Numbered from the stretch's first letter, positions 8,104-17,162 are shown. The stretch: 64,000 nt of DNA from Oceanimonas sp. GK1 (GCF_000243075.1 NC_016745.1:1753001-1817000), one strand, 5' to 3'. Numbers and translations are program-made. The notes: a model not told the origin generated them from the letters alone.

Positions 8104-9285
8104 GTGAAGTATCAACCGCTATTCAGTCTTGATGAATATCAACAACGTTTGTACCAGACCCGGCAACGCATGCTGGAGCAGGGCATTGATGTGCTGATTG
8201 TCAGTGAACCTGCCAATCTGTATTACCTGACGGGCTATGATGCCTGGTCATTTTATACTCCCCAGTATGCGCTGGTAAGTCAGGACTGGGATAAGCCGCT
8301 GTGTGTGGTGCGCGGTCAGGATGTGAATGGTGCCAGGCTGACCAGTTATCTCGGGGATGAGCATATTATCGGTTATTCCGATCACTATATTCAGAATCCG
8401 GTCGCCCATTGCATGGCGTTTATCGCCGAGCTGCTGAGGGAGCGGGGCAAGGCAAGCAGCCGGATCGGCTATGAGGGCGACAGTTTCTTCTTCAGCGGCC
8501 GCAGCCTGCTGCAGTTGCAGCACCATCTGCCCAACGCCACCCTGGTGGATGCCGATGCCCTGGTGAACTGGGTGCGCAGCGTCAAGTCCGATGCCGAAAT
8601 CGGTTATATGCGCCAGGCCGCCCGTTTGACCGAGCTGACCATGGCCAGGGCCATTGAGAAGATCAAACCCGGTGTCCGGCTGGCAGACGTGGCGGCGGAG
8701 GTGTATGCCAGCTCGGTAGCCGGGCTGGAAGAGTATGCGGGAGAGTATGCGGCCATCGCTCCGCTGATCCCGGCCGGCGCCGGCACCTCCTGCCCCCATG
8801 TGACCTGGCGGGATGAGGTGTACAAGACGGGGGACTGCTCCACCCTGGAGATATCCGGCGTCAAGGCCCGTTACCACGCACCCCAGAGCCGTACGGTGTT
8901 TCTCGGCCAGCCCAACCCCAGGGCCTATGACACGGTGCAAATCGTGCTTGAGGGCATTGAGGCCGTGCTCGAGACCGCCAGGGAAGGGGTCTATGCTCAC
9001 CAGGTTCATGCCGCCTGGGACGCGGTGATCTCCCGGCACGGCATCGTCAAGGACTCCCGCTGCGGTTACAGCATTGGTATCGGCTATCCGCCCGACTGGG
9101 GCGAGCGCACCATCAGTTTCCGGCCCATCGACAACACCCTGCTGACCGAAAACGTCACCATGCACTTTATGCCCGGGGTCTGGTTCGATGACTGGGGAGT
9201 GGCCATCACCGAGTCTATCCGTATCACCAAAACCGGGGCCGAATGCCTGTGCAACACCCCGCGTGAGCTGTTTATCATTGACTGA
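8104..9285 (+). CDS. Second DoeA-like (ectoine/hydroxyectoine) hydrolase
   Basis: A 393-residue M24-fold hydrolase paralogous to the doeA copy at 2973-4160, sharing LFSLDEYQQRL, LTGYDAWSFYTPQ, YSDHYIQNP, GYPPDWGERTISF and FMPGVWFDDWG. I place the start at the GTG at 8104, 9 nt after GGAG, because it aligns with copy 1. An upstream in-frame GTG falls in a hairpin loop. The first few hundred bases are AT-rich like the TRAP genes; the rest rises to the surrounding GC. It lies directly downstream of the ectoine-type TRAP genes and upstream of an aldolase, a dehydrogenase and an amidohydrolase. I infer that it acts on a related ring such as 5-hydroxyectoine; redundancy with copy 1 is the alternative. 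Confidence 0.82.
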   Translation: MKYQPLFSLDEYQQRLYQTRQRMLEQGIDVLIVSEPANLYYLTGYDAWSFYTPQYALVSQDWDKPLCVVRGQDVNGARLTSYLGDEHIIGYSDHYIQNPVAHCMAFIAELLRERGKASSRIGYEGDSFFFSGRSLLQLQHHLPNATLVDADALVNWVRSVKSDAEIGYMRQAARLTELTMARAIEKIKPGVRLADVAAEVYASSVAGLEEYAGEYAAIAPLIPAGAGTSCPHVTWRDEVYKTGDCSTLEISGVKARYHAPQSRTVFLGQPNPRAYDTVQIVLEGIEAVLETAREGVYAHQVHAAWDAVISRHGIVKDSRCGYSIGIGYPPDWGERTISFRPIDNTLLTENVTMHFMPGVWFDDWGVAITESIRITKTGAECLCNTPRELFIID

Positions 9286-9291
9286 ATGGCG

Positions 9292-9315
9292 GGCACCGGC
9301 TTTCCGGCCGGTGCC
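9292..9315 (+). promoter_or_regulatory. Hairpin between the second doeA-like gene and the aldolase gene
   Basis: Perfect 9-bp arms GGCACCGGC / GCCGGTGCC with a 6-base loop, 15 bp before the next start codon. It is the third perfect hairpin at a junction in this operon. Position and lack of a T-run suggest control of message stability or translation, not termination. Confidence 0.5.
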
Positions 9316-9329
9316 TTACAGGAGAGGTT

Positions 9330-10376
9330 ATGACCACATCGCCGATGTTTGCCAGCGACAACGCCGCCGGAGTGCATCCCGCGGTTCTGGCGGCGCTGGC
9401 CGAGGCCAACCGGGGCCACGCCCTGGGCTACGGGGCCGATGACTATACCGCCCGGGCCAATCAGGCCTTCAAGCGACTCTTTGGCGAGCAGGCCGAAAGC
9501 TTTCTGGTGTTTAACGGCACCGGCGCCAATGTGATCGCGCTCAAGGGGCTGCTGCGCTCTTACGAGGCGGTGTTTTGCTCCGCCGAGTCCCACTTGTGGA
9601 TAGATGAAGCCGGCGCCCCCGAGCAGTTCCTCGGTGCCAAGCTGATCACCCTGCCGGCAGACAACGGCAAAATCCGCCTCGACGACATGCTGCCCCGGCT
9701 GGGGGACATCGGTTTTCAGCACCGCAGCCAGCCCAGGGTCATTTCCATTGCCCAGTGCACCGAGCGCGGCTCCGTCTATCGCCGGGACGAACTCCAGGCG
9801 ATCTGTGACTTTGCCCGCCGGCACGGCTTTTATGTGCATATCGACGGTGCCCGTATTCACAATGCGGTGGCGGCACTGGGCGGTGATTGCAAGCGGCTGT
9901 TTACCGACATCGGGGTGGACGTGGTGTCCTTTGGCGGCACCAAGAACGGCCTGATGATGGGGGAGGCGGTGGTGGTGCTCAACCCCGAGCTGCAGGCGAA
10001 CTACGCGGTGATCCGCAAGCATGGCATGCAGCTGGCGTCCAAAATGCGCTTTCTTGCCGCCCAGTTTCTGGCCTATTTCGACCAGGATCTCTGGCTGCAC
10101 AATGCCGCCCACGCCAACCGCATGGCGGCCTGCCTGGCCGAGCAATTGCACACCGTGCCCGGCGCCCGTCTGATGGTACCGGCAGAAACCAACATGCTGT
10201 TTGTGGAGATCCCCAATGCGTGGATAGCGCCATTGCAGCAACAGGCCTATTTCCATGTGTGGCGGGCCGACAGCCGGCCTGGGTTCTCCGAAGTCCGGCT
10301 GGTGATGTCCTTTGATGTTACCCAGGCCGACATCGAGGCCTTTATCGGAACAATGCGGCGGCTGGCCACCGGCTGA
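9330..10376 (+). CDS. Threonine-aldolase-family (beta-hydroxy-alpha-amino acid) lyase
   Basis: A 348-residue PLP enzyme of the low-specificity L-threonine aldolase/beta-eliminating lyase family. The PLP lysine is K205 in SFGGTKNGLM and the pyridine-contacting Asp is D172 in HIDGAR; the N-terminus MFASDNAAGVHP is the usual ASDN start of the family. GGAGAGG lies 2-8 nt before the ATG. These enzymes cleave beta-hydroxy-alpha-amino acids into glycine and an aldehyde. Here it sits between an ectoine-ring hydrolase and an aldehyde dehydrogenase. Hydroxyectoine, once ring-opened, is a beta-hydroxy-alpha-amino acid, so cleavage to glycine plus (N-acetyl)aminoacetaldehyde is a natural hypothesis. Plain threonine or allo-threonine cleavage is the default alternative. 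Confidence 0.85.
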   Translation: MTTSPMFASDNAAGVHPAVLAALAEANRGHALGYGADDYTARANQAFKRLFGEQAESFLVFNGTGANVIALKGLLRSYEAVFCSAESHLWIDEAGAPEQFLGAKLITLPADNGKIRLDDMLPRLGDIGFQHRSQPRVISIAQCTERGSVYRRDELQAICDFARRHGFYVHIDGARIHNAVAALGGDCKRLFTDIGVDVVSFGGTKNGLMMGEAVVVLNPELQANYAVIRKHGMQLASKMRFLAAQFLAYFDQDLWLHNAAHANRMAACLAEQLHTVPGARLMVPAETNMLFVEIPNAWIAPLQQQAYFHVWRADSRPGFSEVRLVMSFDVTQADIEAFIGTMRRLATG

Positions 10377-10479
10377 GACAAACCACGACGCGGTGCGCCC
10401 ATGTATCAGGCAACGGATATGCCGGTGACGAGGGTCACTGACATGGCAAGTGCGGATACCTCATTCAAGGAGAACAATG

Positions 10480-11913
10480 ATGGCGATGGTTAGACTGAAC
10501 AACCCCTTTACCGGTGACCGGGTATTTGAGCAGGAATCCGCCAGCTATGGCGAGGTGGCGGGCAAGCTTACTCGGGCCCGATCTGCCTACCGGCGCTGGT
10601 CCAAGGTGCCGGTCGCGACGCGGGCGCGTCTGCTGCGAGAGGCGCTGGCGGTGTTTGAGGCGGCCCGGGACGAGATCAGTGACGCCATTGCCCGTGAAAT
10701 GGGCAAACCCAAAACGGCGGCGGCCGACGAGCTGAGCTACATGATCGAGCGGGCGCAATACATGTGCCGTTTTGCCGAGGACGGGGCGCTAGCGGATCTG
10801 GATCTCTCGGCCTATCACGATGCCGACTTCCAGGGACGTATCCGCTATCGGGGCAAGGGAGTGGTGTACATCATCAGCCCCTGGAATTATCCGTTGTTTA
10901 CCGCCATCAACGGCGTGATTTGTGCGTTGTTGAGCGGCAATACCGTGATGCTCAAACACACCACCACGCCTTCGGCAGGCCGGCTGTTTGAGCGGGCGTT
11001 TCACCACCTCGGCGAGTACCGGGATCTGCTGTTCAATATCACCGTCGACTACGAGGTGTCCGCCGCCATTATCGAGCGGGGCGACATCAACCATGTGGTG
11101 TTTACCGGCTCGGTCCAGGGCGGGCGGGTGATCCAGCAGAGCATTGCCCGGCGGGCGATGAACGAATGGTTGGAATCGCCCTTTATCGACGTCTCCCTGG
11201 AGCTTGGCAGCAACGATGCCTGCTATGTCGCCGAAGACGCCGATCTGGAGCAGGCCCTGTTGTGGGCGGTCAAGATAGGCCGGCTGCACAATTCCGGCCA
11301 GTCCTGCTGTGCCGTCAAGCGGGTCTATGTGCATGAGTCCTTATACGAGGATTTCATTGCCGGCGCCCGGCGCATCATGGCTGAGGAGGTCAATGGTGAT
11401 CCGCTGAAGGCGGGCACCACCCTGGGGCCGCTGTTCGGCGGCACGCCCGCCATCGAGGGGTTGCTGGCGCTGGTGGATGATGCCCTGACCAAGGGCGCCA
11501 GGCTGGAAATAGGGGGATGCCATGAAACCATTGACGGCTGCGACTTTATTCAGCCGACGCTGGTAAGCGGCGTGGATCACGGCATGCGCATCATGAAAGA
11601 GGAAACCTTTGGACCGGTCCTGCCGGTGATGAAGGTTAGCCGCGACGAAGAGGCGTTCGGGCTGGTGGGGGATACCCGCTTCGGGTTGACCGCCTCCATT
11701 TTTACCCGTTCCCGGGCCCGGGCCGATGCCTTTATGAGCGCCCTCGACTTTGGCACCCTGTTTGTGAACCGCTGCAACGTCGTGGATGCCCGGCTGGCCT
11801 GGACCGGCCTGCGCCACTCCGGTAACGGCTCGCTGGCGCTGTCGCCGGAAGGACTGCGGGCCTTCAGCAACAAGTGTTCACTCAATATCAACGGTGCCGG
11901 ACTGGAGGAATAA
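10480..11913 (+). CDS. NAD(P)-dependent aldehyde dehydrogenase
   Basis: A 477-residue ALDH-superfamily protein. It shows the IISPWNYPLF cofactor segment, VFTGSVQGGR, the general base E241 in SLELGSND and the catalytic C276 in NSGQSCCAV. There are adjacent start codons at 10477 and 10480; the second has better spacing (5 nt) to AAGGAGA. It is about 100 bp after the aldolase and 2 bp before the amidohydrolase. It is closest in feel to succinate-semialdehyde/glycolaldehyde-type dehydrogenases, but I cannot name a substrate from sequence. In the proposed pathway it would oxidise the aldolase's aldehyde product (aminoacetaldehyde or its N-acetyl form) to glycine or N-acetylglycine. This differs from the doeC-like enzyme at the left edge. 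Confidence 0.83.
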   Translation: MAMVRLNNPFTGDRVFEQESASYGEVAGKLTRARSAYRRWSKVPVATRARLLREALAVFEAARDEISDAIAREMGKPKTAAADELSYMIERAQYMCRFAEDGALADLDLSAYHDADFQGRIRYRGKGVVYIISPWNYPLFTAINGVICALLSGNTVMLKHTTTPSAGRLFERAFHHLGEYRDLLFNITVDYEVSAAIIERGDINHVVFTGSVQGGRVIQQSIARRAMNEWLESPFIDVSLELGSNDACYVAEDADLEQALLWAVKIGRLHNSGQSCCAVKRVYVHESLYEDFIAGARRIMAEEVNGDPLKAGTTLGPLFGGTPAIEGLLALVDDALTKGARLEIGGCHETIDGCDFIQPTLVSGVDHGMRIMKEETFGPVLPVMKVSRDEEAFGLVGDTRFGLTASIFTRSRARADAFMSALDFGTLFVNRCNVVDARLAWTGLRHSGNGSLALSPEGLRAFSNKCSLNINGAGLEE

Positions 11914-11915
11914 GC

Positions 11916-13223
11916 ATGGCCTATTACGACCGGCTGAACGAGCAGGCCCGGGCGGTGCTGGATTATGTCAGCACTTTCCGGCACGACTTTCATCGTCATC
12001 CCGAGCTGTCCTGGTGTGAATTCCGCACCACCGCCCTGTTGTGCCGGGAGCTGGCGCGTCTGGGTTATCAGCTTCGCTGGGGGCGCCCGTTGTGGGGCCC
12101 CCTTCAGCCCCATAATCTGCCGCCCCGGGAGCAGTTGCAGGCGGCCTTTGCCGCCGCCCGGGCGGAGTTGGGGGAAGACGATCCCTACCTGGCCGAGATG
12201 GAAGGGGGCTATACCGGGCTGGTGGCCGAGCTGATCTGCGATGAGGACGGCCCTCACCAAGGGTTTCGCTTCGACATGGATGCGCTGCCCGTCCACGAAA
12301 GCGGCGGCTGTGATCACCCGCCCAGCGCGGCGGGGTTTGCCTCGGCGGTGGCAGGACGGATGCATGCCTGTGGCCACGATGGCCACATGGCCATTGGCCT
12401 CGGGCTGGCCCGGCTGCTGGCGGAGCACCGGCACCAGCTCAGGGGCCGGTTCACGCTGTTTTTTCAGCCGGCGGAAGAAGTGGCCGGCGGCGGTGTGCAC
12501 TTTGCCCGTTTGCCCCAGCTGCAGGGGGTGGAGCGGTTTTACTCGGTGCATCTCGGGATTGTCGACAAGCCGGTGCTGGTGTGTGACGCCCGCTGGATTG
12601 CGGGCAGCGTGTTTGATGTGCGTTTGGGCGGACGCCCGGCCCATGCGGGCAATAACCCGCAGTACGGGCGTAATGCCCTGTTGGCGGCCTGCCAGGCCGT
12701 CACCGGTCTGTATGGCATTGCCCGGCACGGTGAGGGAGCGTCCAGGGTCAATGTGGGCAGCATGCACGCCGACAATCCCAGCAACATCATTTGTGACGAA
12801 GCGCGTTTTCGCTTTGAGGTGCGCGGGGCGAGCAACGCCATTCGTGACTTCATGGTCACCAGAGCCAAAGAGGTGATCGAAGGGGCGGCGGCCATGCAGC
12901 AGGTGGAGGTGGAGATGGTGCCGGTCACGCGCTTTGAAAACCACCCCAACCACCCGCAGCTGGCGGCCTGGATCAGGGAGCAGGCACAGGCCTTCGGGCT
13001 GAACGACGCCGAGATCCAGGACAGTTATCTGGTGCCGGCCAGTGAAGATGCGACCTTTATGACCCGGGTGGTCAATGAGCAGGGAGGGCAGGGCTGTCAC
13101 CTGGTGTTCGGTTGCCCGGTGGCGGGCGGGCACCATAACAGCCGCTTCGACATACCGGATTCCCTGCTGGCCTGGGGCAGCAGTTTTTATTTCCAGCTGG
13201 CGCGCCAAGCACAGCAAGGCTGA
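11916..13223 (+). CDS. M20-family amidohydrolase, AbgA-like
   Basis: A 435-residue M20D-type metallo-amidohydrolase resembling AbgA, the A subunit of aminobenzoyl-glutamate hydrolase. It has FRHDFHRHPELSWCEFRT, metal-site residues in MHACGHDGH (C152, H154), the catalytic pair E187-E188 in FQPAEEVAGG, and AGGHHNSRFD near the end. It starts 2 bp after the dehydrogenase stop behind GGAGGA. No AbgB or AbgT partner is present. M20D enzymes cleave amide bonds of N-acyl amino acids. As the last gene of the TRAP/hydrolase operon it could deacetylate N-acetylglycine or an N-acetylated hydroxy-diaminobutyrate. That substrate is inference. Confidence 0.83.
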   Translation: MAYYDRLNEQARAVLDYVSTFRHDFHRHPELSWCEFRTTALLCRELARLGYQLRWGRPLWGPLQPHNLPPREQLQAAFAAARAELGEDDPYLAEMEGGYTGLVAELICDEDGPHQGFRFDMDALPVHESGGCDHPPSAAGFASAVAGRMHACGHDGHMAIGLGLARLLAEHRHQLRGRFTLFFQPAEEVAGGGVHFARLPQLQGVERFYSVHLGIVDKPVLVCDARWIAGSVFDVRLGGRPAHAGNNPQYGRNALLAACQAVTGLYGIARHGEGASRVNVGSMHADNPSNIICDEARFRFEVRGASNAIRDFMVTRAKEVIEGAAAMQQVEVEMVPVTRFENHPNHPQLAAWIREQAQAFGLNDAEIQDSYLVPASEDATFMTRVVNEQGGQGCHLVFGCPVAGGHHNSRFDIPDSLLAWGSSFYFQLARQAQQG

Positions 13224-13258
13224 CCGGGGCTTCCCGGGCGCGGCCAGGAGCAGAACAA

Positions 13259-13287
13259 CAAAAACGGGCCATTCGGCCCGTTTTTCA
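13259..13287. terminator. Bidirectional rho-independent terminator
   Basis: AAAACGGGCC, a 4-base ATTC loop and GGCCCGTTTT, with A-tract on one side and T-tract on the other. It closes the plus-strand TRAP-to-amidohydrolase operon and also lies just past the stop of the minus-strand nhaC gene, so it can serve both. Confidence 0.9.
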
Positions 13288-13302
13288 GTTTGGCGATGGG
13301 AG

Positions 13303-14775
13303 TTATTTTGCCGGCACCGGCGTGGCCAGTTCGGCGGCTTCTCGTTGCCATTGCGCCTTTTCCTCGGCGGAGGCCTTGGGCGAGAACCAGCCCAGGTGGG
13401 CATAGGCCATGCCGATCAGCGGCGACAACCAGCAGGCAAAGGCCAGCGGAATGTACAGCAGGTTTTCGGTGTTGCCCTCGGCGATGCCGAGCCCCAGGGC
13501 GGTGATCACCACGGCGCCGCCGGCGTTCCAGGGAATGAGCGGCGAGATCAGGGTGCCGCCTTCCTCACAGGCCCGGGACAGGTTGAGCGGCGAGTAGCCC
13601 TTGGCCTTGTAGGCGGGGGCGTACATGCGACCGGGCAGGGCAATGGACAGGTAAGGGTCGCCGGCCACCACGTTGGTCATGGCCGAGGTGGCAATGGCGG
13701 AAGACTGCATGGCGCCAAAGCTGTTGGCCCGGGTAAGGATCTTCTCCATGATCACCTCCAGGCAGCCGGTGCGTTCCAGCACGCCGCCAAAGGCCAGGGC
13801 CACCAGCATCAGGGTAATGACCCAGGTCATGCTCTGAATGCCGCCCCGGTTGAGCAGGGCATCGATTTCGCGCACGCCGGTGTCTATCTGGTAGCCGCTG
13901 AACATGAACTCGAACGCCTGTTGCAGGCCCACACCCTGAGTCAGCATGGCGGTGGCCAGGCCCAGCAGGGCGCCGGCAAACAGGGTGGGCAGGGCTGGCA
14001 TTTTCTTCAGGGCCAGACCAATGGTCACCACCAGTGGCAGCAGCAGCGTCCAGGACAGCGCAAAGTTGTTATCCAGGCCGTTGATGATGGTGTCGATGCG
14101 GGCAAAGTCCACCGCCTGATCACCAATCAGACCAAAGCCCGCCACCAGGTAAATGACCAGGGCAATGAGCATGGCGGGAATGGTGGTGGGCAGCATGTTG
14201 CGAATGTGGTCGAATAGATCTACCCCGGTGACGGCGGGGGCCAGGTTGGTGGTGTCCGACAGCGGTGACATCTTGTCACCGAAGAAGGCGCCCGACACCA
14301 CGGCGCCGGCGGTCCAGTACATGGGAATGTCAAAACCGTTGCCAATGCCCATCAGCGCCAGGCCCACGGTGCCGGTGGTGCCCCAGGAGGTACCAAGCGA
14401 CACCGACACCACGGCGCAGATCAGCACGCAGGCGGCCAGGAACAGCTCCGGGGAAATCAGGCTGAGCCCGATCTTGATGAGGTAGGGCACGGTGCCGCTG
14501 GCAATCCAGATGCCGACGATCATGCCCACGATGATCAATATGCCCACCGACTGCAGGCCCAGACGGACCACGTGCAGGATGCCGTCTTCCATGTCGTGCC
14601 AGCGGTAGCCGCGCAGCCAGCCGATCAGGGCGGTCATGGCCACGCCCATGGCCAGCGGCACATGGGGGGTGAAATTGCCGAAGTAAAACAGCTGTACGCC
14701 CAGCACCACAAAGGTGAGGGCAATGGGTAGACAGGCCAGCCAGAAGCCGGGTTTTTGCGGGGCTTGTGTTGTCAT
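13303..14775 (-). CDS. nhaC: Na+/H+ antiporter, NhaC family
   Basis: A 490-residue polytopic membrane protein of the NhaC family with about 11-12 hydrophobic segments. Family stretches include GTSWGTTGTVGLALMGIG, SGAFFGDKMSPLSDTTNLAP and the C-terminal SPLIPWNAGG. The start is the ATG at 14773-14775, 5 nt after AAGGAGA; in-frame sequence upstream lacks a signal. It exchanges cytoplasmic Na+ for H+. This may restore the sodium gradient spent by the TRAP importer and fits a halotolerant host. It stands alone, convergent with the ectoine-type operon across a shared terminator. Ion specificity cannot be fixed from sequence; some NhaC-family members exchange other substrates. Confidence 0.88.
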   Translation of the reverse strand: MTTQAPQKPGFWLACLPIALTFVVLGVQLFYFGNFTPHVPLAMGVAMTALIGWLRGYRWHDMEDGILHVVRLGLQSVGILIIVGMIVGIWIASGTVPYLIKIGLSLISPELFLAACVLICAVVSVSLGTSWGTTGTVGLALMGIGNGFDIPMYWTAGAVVSGAFFGDKMSPLSDTTNLAPAVTGVDLFDHIRNMLPTTIPAMLIALVIYLVAGFGLIGDQAVDFARIDTIINGLDNNFALSWTLLLPLVVTIGLALKKMPALPTLFAGALLGLATAMLTQGVGLQQAFEFMFSGYQIDTGVREIDALLNRGGIQSMTWVITLMLVALAFGGVLERTGCLEVIMEKILTRANSFGAMQSSAIATSAMTNVVAGDPYLSIALPGRMYAPAYKAKGYSPLNLSRACEEGGTLISPLIPWNAGGAVVITALGLGIAEGNTENLLYIPLAFACWLSPLIGMAYAHLGWFSPKASAEEKAQWQREAAELATPVPAK

Positions 14776-14900
14776 GGTTCTCTCCTTGAGCCACCGCCGG
14801 CCCGGCGAGATGCCGGGCGGCATGAATGTAACAGGCTCAGGCTAAGGGGAGAATGTAAGGCGCTGTTGTGCCAATTGTAAAAAGTTGTAAAAAGTTTGTA

Positions 14901-17162
14901 TCAGCGCGTGTTTTCCAGTGTGCGGCACAGCCCGGCCAGATCACGCTGGGCCTGCTCCGCCGCCCGGGTCAGGGCGGCGAGCAGGGCCGGCAGTTGCAAG
15001 CGCTGGTGTTCGGCGGCCCGCTCCAGCTCGCCCAGCACCTCGGCCAGCCGGGACTGATCCAGCATGCCGGCGGTGCCCCCCAGACGGTGGGCCAGCCGGG
15101 CCAGCTCGAGGTGATCATCGTCGTCGTCCGCCGCCCGCTGCAACTCCGCCACCTTGACGGGCAGCTCACTGGCAAAGCGTTTGGCCATGGCCAGCAGCCG
15201 GCCGCGGCCCAGCACCCGCAGGTGCTCCTGCAGCAACGGCTGGGCCAGCTCGGGTTGCAGGCGAATGCCCATGGCCTGGGCCAGGGCCTGGGTCAGCCGG
15301 GGCCATTGCACCGGTTTGGCCACCACGGCTTTCAGGCCGGCGTCCAGGTAGCGGCGAATGTCTTCGGGGGTGACACTGGCGGTAATGGCGATAATGGGGG
15401 TGTCCTGGTTCAGACCGGTCACCTGCTCGCGCAGCAGACGGCTGGTTTCCAGGCCGTCCATGCCCGGCAGGTGCATGTCCATCAAGATCACGTCAAAGGC
15501 CTGCTGGCGCGCCATCTCCAGTGCCCGCTCGCCGCTCTCGGCCTGGCTCACCAGGTGGTGGTGCTGCTCCAGCAGGGCGGTGAGAATGCCCCGGTTGATG
15601 GCCACGTCTTCCACCAGCAGCAGGCTGAGGCTGGGCAGGGCGGCCAGCTCGGTCTGGGGTGTTTTGGCGGGGGTGGCTACCGGCGTGAGCGGCAGGGTAA
15701 AGACAAAGCGGCTGCCTTGCCCGGGGCGGCTTTCCAGGCTGAGGGTGCCGCCCATGGCCTCGATCAGCCGGCGGGAAATGGCCAGTCCCAGCCCGGTGCC
15801 GCCATACCGCCGGCTGATGCTTTCGTCGGCCTGGGTAAAGCGGTCAAAGATGCGCCCCTGCTGCTCGGCGGCAATGCCGATGCCGTTGTCTTCCACCACA
15901 AACTGCCAGCCCTGGCCGACCGGGCGCACCGCCAGCCGCACCTGGCCGCCGTCGTCGGTGAACTTGATGGCGTTCGACAGCAGGTTGATCAGCACCTGGC
16001 GCACCCGGCCGGCGTGGCCCGAGAGCCAGGGCAGGGTATCGGGCGCGTTCAGGCGCAGCCGTATCTGCTTGGCACCGGCATAGCCCTGCATCATGGCAAT
16101 GGTGCTTTCCAGCAGTTCACTGAGGGCAAAGGGGGCCGGCTCTTCCGGCAGCGGTCCCTGCTCCAGGGCGGCGTAGTCGAGCACGTCGTTGAGCAGCATC
16201 AGCAGGTGGTCCGCCGAGTGTTGCAGAATGTCGAACAGGCCCTTTTCGGCGCGGTTTTCCAGTGCTGGCTTGAGCAGGGTCAGGGTGCCCAGAATGCCGT
16301 TCATGGGGGTGCGCAGCTCGTGGGTCATGTTGGCAATAAAGCGGGACTTGGCGCTGTCGGCGGCTTCCGCTTCCTCCTTGGCCTGGCGCAGATGCTGGGT
16401 GCGCTTGTCGACCAGCGCCTCCAGCTTGGCCTTGTCGTGCTGCAGTTCGTTCTGGCGGCGCTCCACCGACAGGCGCATGGTGTTGATGGCGCCCACCAGG
16501 GTGTCGAGCTCATCGGGCTGCTCGCCGGCGGTGCGGGCCAGGCTGAGGGGGGCGTTGTCGGGCCGGCCCTCGCCGATTTGCTCCACGTAATGGGCCATGC
16601 GCTCCAAGTGACGGGTGACCCGGCGCTGAAACACCAGTATCAGGCTCAGGGCAATCACCAGCACGGTGAGCGACTGGCCCAGCAAAATGGTACGGGCATG
16701 GGCCATCAGCTGGTGGCGAATGCTTTGCCGGCTGAAGGCCACCTCCAGCCGGCCCACGGTTTGCGGCCCCAGGGCGGGGCTTGGGTAGACGAGCTCAAAG
16801 CCGTGGCGGTTGACGCCGTCGCGCTCTGGTCCCCGGCTGAGGGTGAGGGGTTGCTCCAGGCCGTCGCCGGTGACCGTGAGGCTCGCCATATGGGGCAGGT
16901 CGAGCATGCTTTTCAGCTGCAGCCGGGCCTGGGGCAGGTTCAGATCCCACAGGCTCTGGGACAGCCCGTCCAGATAGCTCTGCTCAATCAGAGCCAGCCG
17001 CTCGTCCATCTCCCGGTTGATCTTGTGGTGATCCAGCCACAGCTGCACGGCGGTGGACAGCAGGGTGAAGCACAGGCTGACGCCGATGATCAGCAAAAAC
17101 AGGCGAAAGCTCAAAGGATGCCGCCGCCGGTAGCGGGGCAGCAGGGTCAGCAGGGCATTCAT
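14901..17162 (-). CDS. Hybrid sensor histidine kinase (HisKA-HATPase-REC-Hpt)
   Basis: A 753-residue membrane hybrid kinase. A TM helix lies at about 20-42, followed by a periplasmic sensor region of about 115 residues including [16 protein letters not shown], a second TM at about 158-178, a HAMP-like linker and a coiled coil. The HisKA domain has H281 in [12 protein letters not shown]. The ATPase has [15 protein letters not shown] and [11 protein letters not shown], the REC domain [14 protein letters not shown], and a C-terminal Hpt domain has its His in [10 protein letters not shown]. This is TorS/BvgS-like phosphorelay architecture. It begins directly after the stop of a periplasmic binding-protein gene, and a response regulator precedes that, so the three form one signalling operon. 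The ligand is unknown. Confidence 0.88.
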   Translation of the reverse strand: MNALLTLLPRYRRRHPLSFRLFLLIIGVSLCFTLLSTAVQLWLDHHKINREMDERLALIEQSYLDGLSQSLWDLNLPQARLQLKSMLDLPHMASLTVTGDGLEQPLTLSRGPERDGVNRHGFELVYPSPALGPQTVGRLEVAFSRQSIRHQLMAHARTILLGQSLTVLVIALSLILVFQRRVTRHLERMAHYVEQIGEGRPDNAPLSLARTAGEQPDELDTLVGAINTMRLSVERRQNELQHDKAKLEALVDKRTQHLRQAKEEAEAADSAKSRFIANMTHELRTPMNGILGTLTLLKPALENRAEKGLFDILQHSADHLLMLLNDVLDYAALEQGPLPEEPAPFALSELLESTIAMMQGYAGAKQIRLRLNAPDTLPWLSGHAGRVRQVLINLLSNAIKFTDDGGQVRLAVRPVGQGWQFVVEDNGIGIAAEQQGRIFDRFTQADESISRRYGGTGLGLAISRRLIEAMGGTLSLESRPGQGSRFVFTLPLTPVATPAKTPQTELAALPSLSLLLVEDVAINRGILTALLEQHHHLVSQAESGERALEMARQQAFDVILMDMHLPGMDGLETSRLLREQVTGLNQDTPIIAITASVTPEDIRRYLDAGLKAVVAKPVQWPRLTQALAQAMGIRLQPELAQPLLQEHLRVLGRGRLLAMAKRFASELPVKVAELQRAADDDDDHLELARLAHRLGGTAGMLDQSRLAEVLGELERAAEHQRLQLPALLAALTRAAEQAQRDLAGLCRTLENTR

